DNA from: Liolophura sinensis | Taxonomy: Eukaryota > Mollusca > Polyplacophora > Chitonida > Chitonidae | DNA: 64,000 nt | Reading direction: 5' to 3' | NCBI RefSeq assembly: GCF_032854445.1 | Contig: NC_088296.1 | Coordinates: forward strand, 4,613,246 to 4,677,245 | Shown: piece after piece, positions 50,601 through 59,200 of the stretch | How the letters are laid out: every line of letters starts with the position of its first letter | How positions within the stretch are numbered: position 1 is the first letter of the stretch | Program-made: the position numbers and the translations under genes | Notes under the pieces: model-generated | Database searches by the model: none | What the model was told of the DNA's origin: nothing | Seen by the model: the letters and a program-made list of their open reading frames with translations, nothing else

Positions 50601-52855
50601 GACAGATACACATACAAGTAGAGTGTTAGAAAGGTAAACTGGCAAAAAACAGGTTGATATGTAGTTGTTTTGTGTAGACAGACACTGTTATGTATAAACA
50701 ATTAGAATGTGTCTGCTTGACACCTGCAGCATGGACCTCTCATTAGTGTCAAATGACTTACCTGCCTGTAGAGGTACAAGGGTAGAGACCAAACAGGAAC
50801 TGCCAGACTTCCTTACGAATACTCGGATCAACTCCTCCTGTCGTAATTTGAACGAAAATGATAAAATTTTAGAAGTGAGCATATAAATTAGTTCAGTGAT
50901 GTTAAAGCCCTTCTCTGTCAATCATTGCCAGGCCATCATTTCACTAAACAGGGTAGCTTTATAATAAGATAAGGTTTGATTCTCGGTCAAAGTTTCCAGA
51001 GTCTCCATGTCCTAGTGGTTAGTGTGTTAGTGCAATGACGTAGAACCTCCCAGTAATACAGCTGCAATGACATGGAACCTCCCACTAATGCGGTTGCAAT
51101 GACCTGGAACCTCCCACTAATGTGGTTGCAATGACCTGGAACCTCCCACTAATGTGGTTGCTGTGAGGGAAAGTCTGGCTTTCACTGCTTTCTCTCCTGC
51201 TATACGTGGGAAGGTCTTTCGGCAACCGGCGGATGGTTGTGGATTTCCCCCAGGTTCTGCCTGTTTCTTCTCCCACCATAATGCTGGACTCATCACTGGA
51301 CTAACACTCATCATATAAATAAACATGAACTTGCTTTTCCAACATAAGAAAATGCTTTTAATACTGCATTTAACTGAATTATTTCCAATCAAATTTTAGA
51401 TGCGAGAAGGTCATGAGAAACAAACAATTAATTTACAGTGGCTTATTATGGTTGCTGGCTCCTTTACCCAGGAAAACAGCCTGTCTGAGAGCATGTTCAT
51501 CCACCAGCCTGCCCTCAGCATCAAGAAGTTTACTGAATTGCTCCTGGGTAAGTGGTGGGGTGCGGCTATTCGTCCTGTCAGGCGTCGTCGGGGATGAGTT
51601 GCTTCCCTTTGTTGCAGCACACTCGATATATTCAAACGAGTCATCAAGACTACAGGGTCTGTATAAAAGAAGCATTTTTACAAATAATAATGATATGATT
51701 AGTTTCCAATTGTCACTCACTGACTGTCTGATTAATTGATTGTTGATTAATGCCGTAGTCAAGAATTATTCACTTTCAGGATTTTATGTCAGTTTTATGG
51801 GTGGAGAGAGGGAGTGTTTGGGATTTAGTTTTATGGGTGGACCAAGCTGTTTCACCCTGGATAAAACCACCTTATGAAGATTTCACTGCTACACTTTTCC
51901 ACTTACATGTATGACACACAGATGGACACATCATATTCTGGTGCTACATAGACAAATGGGTCATTCTGTGTCAAATAAGCTGAAATTTTTTTTTTGGCAG
52001 TGACCCCCTTGGATTATTTTGAAAAAATTTTAAAGTATACCTTAGCATAAATGAGGAAAGTTTGCCAAGTTATAGCTCCAAATTCCAAGTGGTTTTTGAG
52101 ACATGGCCCTTTAGAAACACCATGTACTGTTCATTTTTGACAGTCTCGAAATGCTTATTTCTGGTGGAAACATTTTTAGATGACTGGTTTTCCCCTTCCA
52201 GGGGGCTAGAGGTCTGGAAATCCTCCTACTGGACTTTCCTACAAAGGTTTTCAGAATATATGTCCTCAGAAAAAAAAATATTCAACACTTTTTGAGATAA
52301 CAGCCCTTAAATATCACACTCTAATCACCGGTAACGCTCTTGTTAAATTTTGTATTTTTATTGAGCTGCCATAGGTCAGGTGAAGTATATAGGAGATCTT
52401 TGTTACCTGATTAATATTATTTATGTACATGGTGATCATTTGCACAAGTAGGCCTGACCATTTCTGAGCTTTATCTTTAATGTACCTGTTGTCTGAACTA
52501 TGTTCCAGGACAAGCCACTCTACAATTTAACCCTTTTTTCACCTTAACAATTCACCATGTTGACAGTTGAATTACAAACACTCCACCAACAAAAATATAA
52601 AACAAATAGAATGCTGCATGTCAACTTTCATCACTTGTTTTTTTCTAATCATTTTCATATCACATGACAAAGTTATAGTATTATATTCTATTTCTTATAC
52701 AAGTTAAATGAACCATGTGTGAAATGACAGTCACTGTAGTAACTTACTGATTTGACTTAAATAAATTATCTGAACTTTTTCTGACTTATTTAAATTACTG
52801 AATGAAAGAGTATCCATCATGTCTGTTCAACTCACCTACTCCGATACTGTGCCAT
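35657..52855 (-). CDS. TBC-domain Rab GTPase-activating protein, complete 12-exon gene, 496 aa
   Basis: Minus-strand exons: 52836-52855, 51468-51658, 50762-50837, 48212-48306, 45423-45685, 42882-42985, 40743-40875, 39972-40053, 39150-39240, 38407-38555, 37236-37380, 35657-35798. Every junction has an AG acceptor, all donors but one are GT, phases agree, and the sum is 1491 nt including TGA. TBC proteins stimulate GTP hydrolysis on Rab GTPases using two fingers; both are present: I-x-x-D-x-x-R (IDKDVPR, Arg about 241) and Y-x-Q-G (YAQG, Gln about 278). Other TBC hallmarks are GGVDPSIRKEVWQFLFGLYP (about 71-90), the segment WLLLGFKREFNFDDSLR (exon 10) and a C-terminal helix LDDVLGKAESLFFQYCKR. 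A long insert (exon 5, about 88 residues, acidic and Ser-rich) splits the domain. DLLFCHRWLLLGFKREF recalls TBC1D25-like members, but I cannot assign the subfamily. The first exon codes only MAQYRS plus 2 nt. Intron 6 holds an exon-derived 84-bp array and intron 11 a 54-bp array. Confidence 0.92.
35890..37180. repeat. 54-bp minisatellite, about 24 copies
   Basis: Unit: GTGTGAAGATCTGGGGTACA, GATTTGATAAATCCAGCAAA, GTTGACATTTAACA. Subtypes GAACTGTGACAC and GATCTGGGGTAC alternate; some units carry AAATTAGCATTTAATAG. It lies in the last intron of the TBC gene and shows no similarity to the neighbouring exons. The period is a multiple of 3, hence the 227- and 272-codon ORFs, which I do not accept as genes. 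Confidence 0.93.
37425..37600 (+). repeat. Dispersed repeat family E
   Basis: CCTTTTAAACAAACCTCAAA, ATGCCTTTCTAAGAACAACA and AACTCTCAGATTCAGACAAA match 44265-44410 and 43385-43612 in the same orientation. Confidence 0.6.
37915..38150 (+). mobile_element. SINE-like family C
   Basis: GCAAGGAAACGGGACTGGTT, GGCCCAGTGCCAGTATAATG, GGTGTCTTAGGCATGATATT, CACAAGAAGACACAG and CATATGACTAAAAGATTGTT; reverse complement of 6585-6800. Confidence 0.72.
38158..38364 (-). mobile_element. SINE family B, near full length
   Basis: TATTTATTTATTTGATTGGT, CATACTCAAGAATATTTTAC, GGAAGCTAGCATGAGCTGGA and CATGCTAACCACTTCGGC; the middle is deleted. Confidence 0.88.
39345..39480 (-). mobile_element. SINE family B, 5' truncated
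   Basis: TTTATTTATTTATTTGATTG, TATGCCGTACTCAAGAATAT and ACGGCGGCCAGCATTATGGT, ending after CCATCTGCAGG. Confidence 0.9.
39705..39820 (-). mobile_element. SINE family B, diverged fragment
   Basis: CTATTTATTTGATTGGTGTT, ACTTGTACAAGAGCAACCAG and CATCCACAGGTTGCTGGCAG; the CGTACTCAAGAATA block is missing. Confidence 0.8.
40385..40620 (-). repeat. Dispersed repeat family E
   Basis: Its reverse complement (TGACCTAAAATTTCACCCCA, GATGCTGAAATTTCC, CAGAATCAGGAAAATGGACA, GTTTAGTCATGGATGACATT) aligns over its whole length with 43385-43612. About 230 bp, in intron 7 of the TBC gene. Confidence 0.75.
40743..40875 (-). CDS. TBC exon 7, with a GC splice donor
   Basis: The exon encodes GKNNPHLTQLREALITFAAF, then QTDIGYAQGMNDIMARFLVV and FNSE, including the catalytic glutamine finger YAQG. 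Acceptor GTTACAG. The donor reads GAG|GCAAGA: there is no usable GT at this position, and the next exon (VEAYWCF) joins in the right phase exactly here. This is therefore a GC-AG intron, a known minor donor class. Confidence 0.85.
41365..42881 (-). repeat. 84-bp array made from TBC exon 6 end plus its splice donor
   Basis: About 18 extra copies directly downstream (minus strand) of exon 6. On the minus strand each unit carries the exon-like GACAT(C)C(A)GATA...GTG.ACAGGACAGACAGGGA and CTATGAGTATTTCCT|GTAAGT, followed by about 25 nt of intron (ACAGACCAAGAACAAAACA). Two subfamilies: 41365-42395 with GTAAGT donors, and 42396-42840 with GTGAGT donors and CTGTAAGGACAAACACAG. As 84 is a multiple of 3, the ORFs across it (up to 179 codons on the opposite strand) are artefacts. 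Confidence 0.9.
42882..42985 (-). CDS. TBC exon 6 (arginine finger), seed of the 84-bp array
   Basis: Acceptor CCTGTACAG, then 34 codons plus 2 nt: VYVNRQQLDMDQLRTDIRII and DKDVPRTDRDYEYF, donor CT|GTAAGTAC. It carries the catalytic Arg of the IxxDxxR motif. The last 58 nt plus 26 intron nt are the source of the adjoining array. Only this copy has the upstream NRQQLDMDQL part and a good acceptor, so the downstream copies are not alternative full exons. Confidence 0.9.
43080..43225 (-). mobile_element. Family D repeat
   Basis: ACCACACTCAAGAACTGTTC, TTTCATGGGAGGAAGAAACC, CGGTGCAAACCACCAAGTTC and CGGCAAGTTACGTACAAACG; reverse complement resembles 33600-33705 and 55090-55265. Confidence 0.55.
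43385..43612 (+). repeat. Dispersed repeat family E with internal A-run
   Basis: CCTGAATGACATGAAATTCC, TTGGTGCTGAAATAATTTTC, CAACAGAATTTTCAGAATCA and AGTTAGTCATGGATGAAATT; aligns with the reverse complement of 40385-40620. An A/AT run sits at 43438-43466. Confidence 0.75.
43649..44003 (+). mobile_element. SINE family A, full length
   Basis: AGACAGCACAGTTGGTAGAG (A-box-like), AGGGTCAATCCTGGGTCGGG (B-box-like), AAAGAGGAAGTTGTGGCTTC hairpin, CGACTGGTTGACCCGTATTA, CATATGACTGAAAAATTTGT, and the CACTCACTCATTCACTCA tail. Best preserved family A copy; it lies in intron 5 of the TBC gene. Confidence 0.92.
44265..44410 (+). repeat. Dispersed repeat family E
   Basis: CATTCTACCTTCTAAACAAA, CCTGAAAGCACC, CAACAGAGCTGTCAGAATCA; same order as 37425-37600. 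Confidence 0.6.
44627..44787 (+). mobile_element. SINE family B, 5' truncated
   Basis: AAGTGGGAAGGTCTGCCAGC, AACCTGCGGATGGTCGTGGG, AATAAGTGAAATATTCTTGA, CACCAATGAAATAAATCAAA tail. Confidence 0.9.
44950..45185 (-). mobile_element. SINE-like family C
   Basis: TCATGTGACAACGAGGAGGC, TCTTCCTGTGGCAGGGCGAG, CCCATGCTGCCAAAGTGCTG, ACACCAGACATGACACCCCA, CAGGCCAACCAGTCCTGTTT. Confidence 0.75.
45918..46125 (+). mobile_element. SINE family B, diverged, 3' truncated
   Basis: Head CTCTGGTCTAGGTGGTTAGC, GTGAGTTCAAATCCAGGTCA (B-box-like), GTCGTGGGTTTCTGCCCGGT, ending at ACAGTGCTGGCC. Confidence 0.85.
46126..47124. other. Intron 4 of the TBC gene, middle part
   Basis: No exon seen. A family E fragment lies at about 46840-46985 (minus; TTTTGCTTGATTCTGACTAA, TTCCAAAAGCGCAC). 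The 94-codon ORF at 46455-46739 is unsupported. Confidence 0.45.
47125..47395. repeat. 10-bp tandem repeat
   Basis: About 27 copies of ACAACCTTTG with variants ACAACCTGTG and ACAACATTTG. Confidence 0.95.
47410..47580. repeat. Dispersed repeat pair with 61378-61512
   Basis: TTTTCTACTGCCCCTGCAAC, AGAAATAATTTGCACAGTTT and CATCATTTTCATAATAATT also occur at 61378-61512 in the same orientation. Confidence 0.65.
47660..47822 (-). mobile_element. SINE family B, 3' truncated
   Basis: GGAAACCCACAACCATTGCC, AGCCAACATGAGCTGGATTT, GTGCTAACCACCTCGGTCAT. Followed by a family E fragment at about 47930-48060. Confidence 0.85.
48310..49165. repeat. Degenerate ACAG/CAGA-rich repeat beside TBC exon 4
   Basis: About 850 bp of imperfect CAGACAGACA with interspersed GATGGACAG and ACATACA motifs, beginning 3-10 bp from the exon 4 acceptor. 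On the transcribed strand it is a very long TCTG-rich tract. Confidence 0.9.
49635..50292. repeat. 30-bp minisatellite, about 22 copies
   Basis: Unit: AAACAGACAGACACAGTGGG, GCTGTGAGGC; later units carry AATGAGG instead of AGTGGGG. Probably grown from a CAGA microsatellite like the neighbour at 48.3-49.2 kb. The long ORFs on both strands (up to 280 codons) are artefacts of the 30-bp period. Confidence 0.93.
50396..50585 (-). mobile_element. SINE family B, diverged
   Basis: TTATTTATTTGATTGCTGTT tail, CAAGCTCAAGAATATCTCAC, CAACCAGCATAAGCTGGGCA, AGAAGCTCCTGGGTCATTGT. Confidence 0.8.
50997..51300 (+). mobile_element. SINE family B with a tandemly repeated head
   Basis: Head TCTCCATGTCCTAGTGGTTA, then a 32-bp unit from the tRNA-like region (GCAATGACCTGGAACCTCCC, ACTAATGTGGTT) in about four copies at 51036-51162, then the usual body TACGTGGGAAGGTCTTTCGG and CACCATAATGCTGG. 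The 3' end is lost. Confidence 0.85.
51760..52800. other. First intron of the TBC gene
   Basis: AT-rich, no recognised repeat or exon. A GGTGGAGAGAGGGAGTG stretch near 51800-51815 is not distinctive. Confidence 0.4.
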
Positions 52856-53249
52856 TATGTATTCATTTTCTCAAACATAGTCGTCATGATAACTTTTCGA
52901 AAACGCCTGTCTTTATTTTTAACTTGTCACCTCAGCTGTCAGTATGATAATGTCAAACGCGTCTCATACTATAGAACCGGAAATGTAAATTTCAGCTGTA
53001 AATCAAAATGCTATTTCTCCAAGATTTTGTCGAAATACTACGGCAAAATAAATACAAAAATGGAAGACAACCCATTTAATGAAAGGTTATTTTATTATAT
53101 GATAAGTATTTGACTACTGAAGAAATGAACCCGTTTTTTTTTTCTAATTTTTCCGACTTCATAGTAATTTAGCAATTTGACAAAACCCTCCAGGAAGTAG
53201 AAATAGGAGGCGTCAACAACATTGATGTTGGTTGCTGAACTTCAGCAAA
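52856..53249. promoter_or_regulatory. Shared upstream region between two divergent genes
   Basis: The TBC start codon (minus, 52855-52853) and the secreted-protein start codon (plus, 53250) are 394 bp apart and point away from each other, so both 5'UTRs and promoters must fit here unless non-coding first exons exist elsewhere. No TATA box is evident. This is an inference from the two start-exon models. Confidence 0.5.
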
Positions 53250-56200
53250 ATGCGGCTTTTATTTGGCGGAGGCATAATTATCAGCCTTTTGTTTTGGGGT
53301 AAGTAATGAAAGAAAGTATTTGTAAGCGTACGACTAGGGATCCCTGCCAGTGGTGCATTTGTAATTCTTATCGCGACGACAAGTGGGTCGTTGTTTACAT
53401 TTGTTCGTTTTGATCATGAACACGGTCAAAACAACAACGAGACCAACATGCATTACTGGTTACTAAAGTCGCGCGGGATCATGTCCCTTCAATACTCACC
53501 AGCCATGCCGGTGTTTCACAACCACAAAGGACATTATTTCAATTAAATGAAACGTTGAGGCCTATTTTCAACATTTTCTGGGTCGAGTCACACCTAAGAT
53601 TTTAAAAGAGGAAGTTGTAACTTCCTCTCTTGGCGTTCAGCACGAAGAGGATAGGGCAACGACTGGTTGACCCGTATCAGTATAATGGCACAGGCAGGGC
53701 GGCTTACTTGCCTTCGGTAAGGTGTCTCAGTGAAGCAGCACTAAATCAAAGAGCGGTGGAAATCCGTCCCGCAACAAGGAGGCACATCACATGCACTCTA
53801 AGAATTCCTTCGTCGTCATATGACCAAAAACTTGTTCAGTACGACGTTAAATCCCAAGCACTCACTCTATAATTCAACATTTTCTATATATATCTGCACC
53901 ATTGTTGACCATTGTATTGAAAAATCCAGTCAGTCCACTTTGCAGTGGGCCTTTAAATCCACTCCAAAAGCCTGTTGTGTATTGAGCTGAAGTTTAGCAT
54001 ACATGTGCATGTCAAACCCATCACATGAGAGTGATGTTCCATCAACTGAATTGAGTTAGGCTACATGCCTCTAGTATTTAGACTGATGTGACCAAAATTC
54101 CTCTGGTTGTGGACCCGCGGACTGCAAATCTTAATTTACGACACTGCGGCCACAACCGTTTGTCATATCTGGTGTCTTCGGCATGATACTTCAGTGGTGG
54201 CAGCACTTTAGTGGTATTGACTCGCCCTGCCACAGGAAGACACAATATATGTGCACACACCTAATGTCTCCTCTTCAGCATATGACTTTAAAAGTAGGAC
54301 GTATAATCCCAGGCACACATACACACGATGTAGTCAGAAATTGCACCTGTCATAACTGTTGTGAAAACATGAAGAGAAGAAACAGGCCATCAGGGTAAAT
54401 GTGCCTGACATACCATTGCAACGGCTTTGTGAAACAGGGCCCTGGTGTTCATATACCTTAATATAATAAGAGCATGAATGTAGCCACAGTGTACAAAGGC
54501 AAAAGTACATATAGGAAAGACAAAGTAACTGGACGTGAAGAGTTATGAAGTTATGTTTATGTTTCAAGTGCCCAATGCAAGTGGACACAACTCCTCCAGT
54601 TGTGACCAATGGCATCATGTGGCCGCCAACTCCACCCAGTCGGTGCGGGGCCTGAATATGACCTGTGTGCGGAACAGAACATGCACGGGCATCACCTGTA
54701 CAGGCATCTACCATTACAAGGTGAGACATTCAGTACAAAGGTTCATTTCACTTGAACAGTATGTGGGGAGGTCAGGCAGCAACCTGTTGATGGTCAGGGG
54801 TTACTCTTGGTCATGTCCGGTTTCCTCCCACCATATTGCTGGCCTTTGTTGTGTAATTGAAATATTCTTGAGTATGGCATAAAACACCAGTGAAATAAAT
54901 AAGTAAATTTCACTTGTACATGTAGGGAGCTGACAGTGGCCAAGTGGTTAAAGGTGCTTGTATAACAGCTAGAACTAATGAGCCTTTGACAGCAGATTTA
55001 TAGATTGCCTGGCCCTTTGCTCATAGCATGTGGAGTCTTAGTGACAATAAGCTGCTGATGACACAGTGTAATGTTTGTTGGTTACTCGTCTCTCACCAAT
55101 ATGTGGTGTGCTTATCTGCACGTCGTGTGCGGGAAAGTTTGTCAGTAAATTGTCCAAGGTCTGTGGTTTTTTACACCAGGCATTCCAGTTTTCTCTACCT
55201 ATAAAACTTTTTAACTGTGATTGTATAAGTTAAAAATTCTTGAGTATGGCTACAATGAAATAAACACTAAATTTACTTTAATATTTGTCGCACTTAGTGA
55301 AGTTGAACACCTGACAGGTGTCACGTTTATAGTGAAGATAAAGTTTATGGGTGGATGAAACCAAGCCCAGGCGTGCTGTGGGATCAGGTTCTGCGGATGT
55401 TTTGTAGGGTCAGATTTTGGAAGTGTTACCATGGAACCCTTTTGTGGGGTCAAGTTGTGGGATAGTGTGTTCCTGCACAGCAGTCATGCTATGGGATGAA
55501 GTTGTGGGGACATTTTGTAGGGTCATATTTTGGGACATACCATGGAAGTTGTTGTGCATGGCACCATGGAAACTTACGGATTATCTCCAAGTTTGATGTT
55601 TCCCACACAGTTTTTCCAGAAATATTGGCGTTTTGGACAGGACTTTTAAGTATTTACAGTTTTTATGAATTTACAACTTATTTCTCTGACTGCTGTCCTA
55701 AATCTGTTTTATGTCATAATGAATTCAAGATATCTCTGCTGTGGTACATGAAAATGCTTTAAATTTACGAGGGAAGTTAATGTTTTGTGTTGTTCTGCTC
55801 ACTGTAGGCATTAATTTTACCCCTTTTCTCTCTACTTTCAATTACCAGTAACATGCCACCAGGCATAAGTATCATTTTCTGGTACAGCCTTTGTTAATGC
55901 TCAGGCCTTTGTTCATGCTACAACCTTTGTTCATGCTACAACATTTGTTCATGCTACAACCTTTGTTCATTTTGCTGCAATCTGTGTTCATTTTGCTACA
56001 ACCTTTGTTCATGCTGCAACCTTTGTTCATGCTACAATCTTTGTTCTTTCTGTATCATATTGTTTGTGTGTTTCAGATCCCAGCTGTAGCTGCCAGGAAT
56101 GTGGACTTCTGCTTTGGCTTCCGCCTGAACCCCTGTGACTCGCCAGTCACTGCGGACATTTATCTACAGGTCCCTGAGAAGCCTGTGTCCTATGTAGTCC

Positions 56201-59200
56201 GCACCCATAATAGTCAAAACATCCAAGTCCCCAGTAAGTCTACACCCATAATAGTCAAAACATCCAAGTCCTCAGTAAGTCTGCACCCATAATAGTCAAA
56301 ACATCCAAGTCCTCAGTAAGTCTGCACCCACAGTAATCAAACCATCCAAGTCCTCAGTAAGTCTAAACCCACAGTAATCAAACCATCCAAGTCCTCAGTA
56401 AGTCTGCACCCACAGTAATCAAACCATCCAAGTCCTCAGTAAGTCTGCACCCACAGCAATCAAACCATCCCAGTCCTCAGTAAGTCTGCACCCACAAGTA
56501 ATCAAACCATCCAAGTCCTCAGTAAGTCTGCACCCACAGTAATCAAATCAGCCAAGTCCTCAGTAAGTCTGCGCCCACAGTAATCAAATCAGCCAAGTCC
56601 TCAGTAAGTCTGCACCCACAAGTAATCAAACCATCCCAATCCTCAGTACGTCTGCACCCACAGTAATCAAACCATCCCAGTCCTCAGTAAGTCTGCACCC
56701 ACAGTAATCAAACCATCTAAGTCCTCAGTAAGTCTGCACCCACAGCAATCAAACCATCCAAGTCCTCAGTAAGTCTGCACCCACAGTAATCAACCCATCC
56801 AAGTCCTCAGTAAGTCTGCACCCACAGTAATCAAACCATCCAAGACCTCAGTAAGTCTGCACCCACAGTAATCAAATCATCCAAGTCCTCAGTAAGTCTG
56901 CGCCCACGGTAATCAAACCATCCCAGTCCTCAGTAAGTCTGCGCCCACAAGTAATCAAACCATCCCAGTCCTCAGTAAGTCTGCGCCCACAAGTAGTCAA
57001 ACCATCCCAGTCCTCAGTAAGTCTGCGCCCACGGTAATCAAACCATTTAAGTCCTCAGTAAGTCTACGCCCACAAGTAATCAAACCATCCAAGTCCTCAA
57101 TAAGTCTGCACCCACAAGAAATCAAACCATCCAAGTCCTCAGTAAGTCTGCACCCACAAGTAATCAAACCATCCAAGTCCTCAGTAAGTCTGCACCCACA
57201 AGTAATCAAACCATCCAAGTCCTCAGTAAGTCTGCACCCACGGTAATCAAACCATTTAAGTCCTCAGTAAGTCTGCGCCCACAAGTAGTCAAACCATCCA
57301 AGTCCTCAGTAAGTCTGCACCCACAGTAATCAAATCATCCAAGTCCTCAGTAAGTCTGCGCCCACAAGTAGTCAAACCATCCAAGTCCTCAGTAAGTCTG
57401 CGCCCACAGCAATCAAACCATCCCAGTCCTCAGTAAGTCTGCACCCACAGCAATCAAACCATCCCAATCCTCAGTAAGTCTGCACCCACAGTAATCAAAC
57501 CATCCAAGACATCAGTAAGTCTGCACCCACAGTAATCAAATCATCCAAGTCCTCAGTAAGTCTGCGCCCACAAGTAGTCAAACCATCCAAGTCCTCAGTA
57601 AGTCTGCACCCACAGCAATCAAACCATCTAAGTCCTCAGTAAGTCTAAACCCACAGTAATCAAACCATCCAAGTCCTCAGTAAGTCTGCACCCACAAGTA
57701 ATCAAACCATCCAAGTCCTCAGTAAGTCTGCACCCACAAGTAATCAAATCATCCAAGTCCTCAGTAAGTCTGCGCCCACAAGTAGTCAAATCATCCAAGT
57801 CCTCAGTAAGTCTGCACCCACAGCAATCAAACCATCCAAGTCCTCAGTAAGTCTGCACCCACAGTAATCAAACCATCCAAGTCCTCAGTAAGTCTGCGAC
57901 CACAGTAATCAAATCATCCAAGTCCTCAGTAAGTCTGCACCCACAGCAATCAAACCATCTAAGTCCTCAGTAAGTCTAAACCCACAGTAATCAAACCATC
58001 CAAGTCCTCAGTAAGTCTGCACCCATAAGTAATCAAACCATCCAAGTCCTCAGTAAGTCTGCACCCACAGTAATCAAATCATCCAAGTCCTCAGTAAGTC
58101 TGCGCCCACAAGTAGTCAAATCATCCAAGTCCTCAGTAAGTCTGCACCCACAGCAATCAAACCATCTAAGTCCTCAGTAAGTGTGCACCCACAGTAGTCA
58201 AACCATCCAAGTCCTCAGTAAGTCTGCACCCACAGTAATCAAATCATGCAAGTCCTCAGTAAGTCTGCACCCACAGTAATCAAACCATCCAAGTCCTCAG
58301 TAAGTCTGCACCCACAGTAATCTAAGTCCTCAGTAAGTCTAAACCCACAGTAGTCAAACCATCCAAGTCCTCAGTAAGTCTGCACCCACAGTAATCAAAC
58401 CATCCAAGTCCTCAGTAAGTCTGCACCCACGGTAATCAAACCATCCCAGTCCTCAGTAAGTCTGCACCCACAGTAATCAAACCATCCAAGTCCTCAGTAA
58501 GTCTGCACCCACAAGTGATCAAACCATCCAAGTCCTCAGTAAGTCTGCACCCACAGCAATCAAACCATCTAAGTCCTCAGTAAGTCTAAACCCACAGTAG
58601 TCAAACCATCCAAGTCCTCAGTAAGTCTGCACCCACAGTAATCAAATCATACAAGTCCTCAGTAAGTCTGCACCCACAGTAATCAAACCATCCAATTCCT
58701 CAGTAAGCCTGCACCCACAGTAATCAAACCATCTAAGTCCTCAGTAAGTCTGCACCCACAAGTAATCAAACCATCCAAGTCCTCAGTAAGTCTGCACCCA
58801 CAGTAATCAAACCATCCAAGTCCTCAGTAAGTCTGCACCCACAGTAATCAAACCATCCCAGTCCTCAGTAAGTCTGCACCCACAGCAATCAAACCATCTA
58901 AGTCCTCAGTAAGTCTAAACCCACAGTAATCAAACCATCCAAGTCCTCAGTAAGTCTGCACCCACAAGTAATCAAACCATCTAAGTCCTCAGTAAGACTA
59001 AACCCACAAGTAATCAAACCATCCAAGTCCTCAGTAAGTCTGCACCCACAAGTAATCAAATCATCGAAGTCCTCAGTAAGTCTGCGCCCACAAGTAGTCA
59101 AATCATCCAAGCCCTCAGTAAGTCTTCACCCACAGCAATCAAACCATCCAAGTCCTCAGTAAGTCTAAACCCACAGTAATCAAACCATCCAAGTCCTCAG

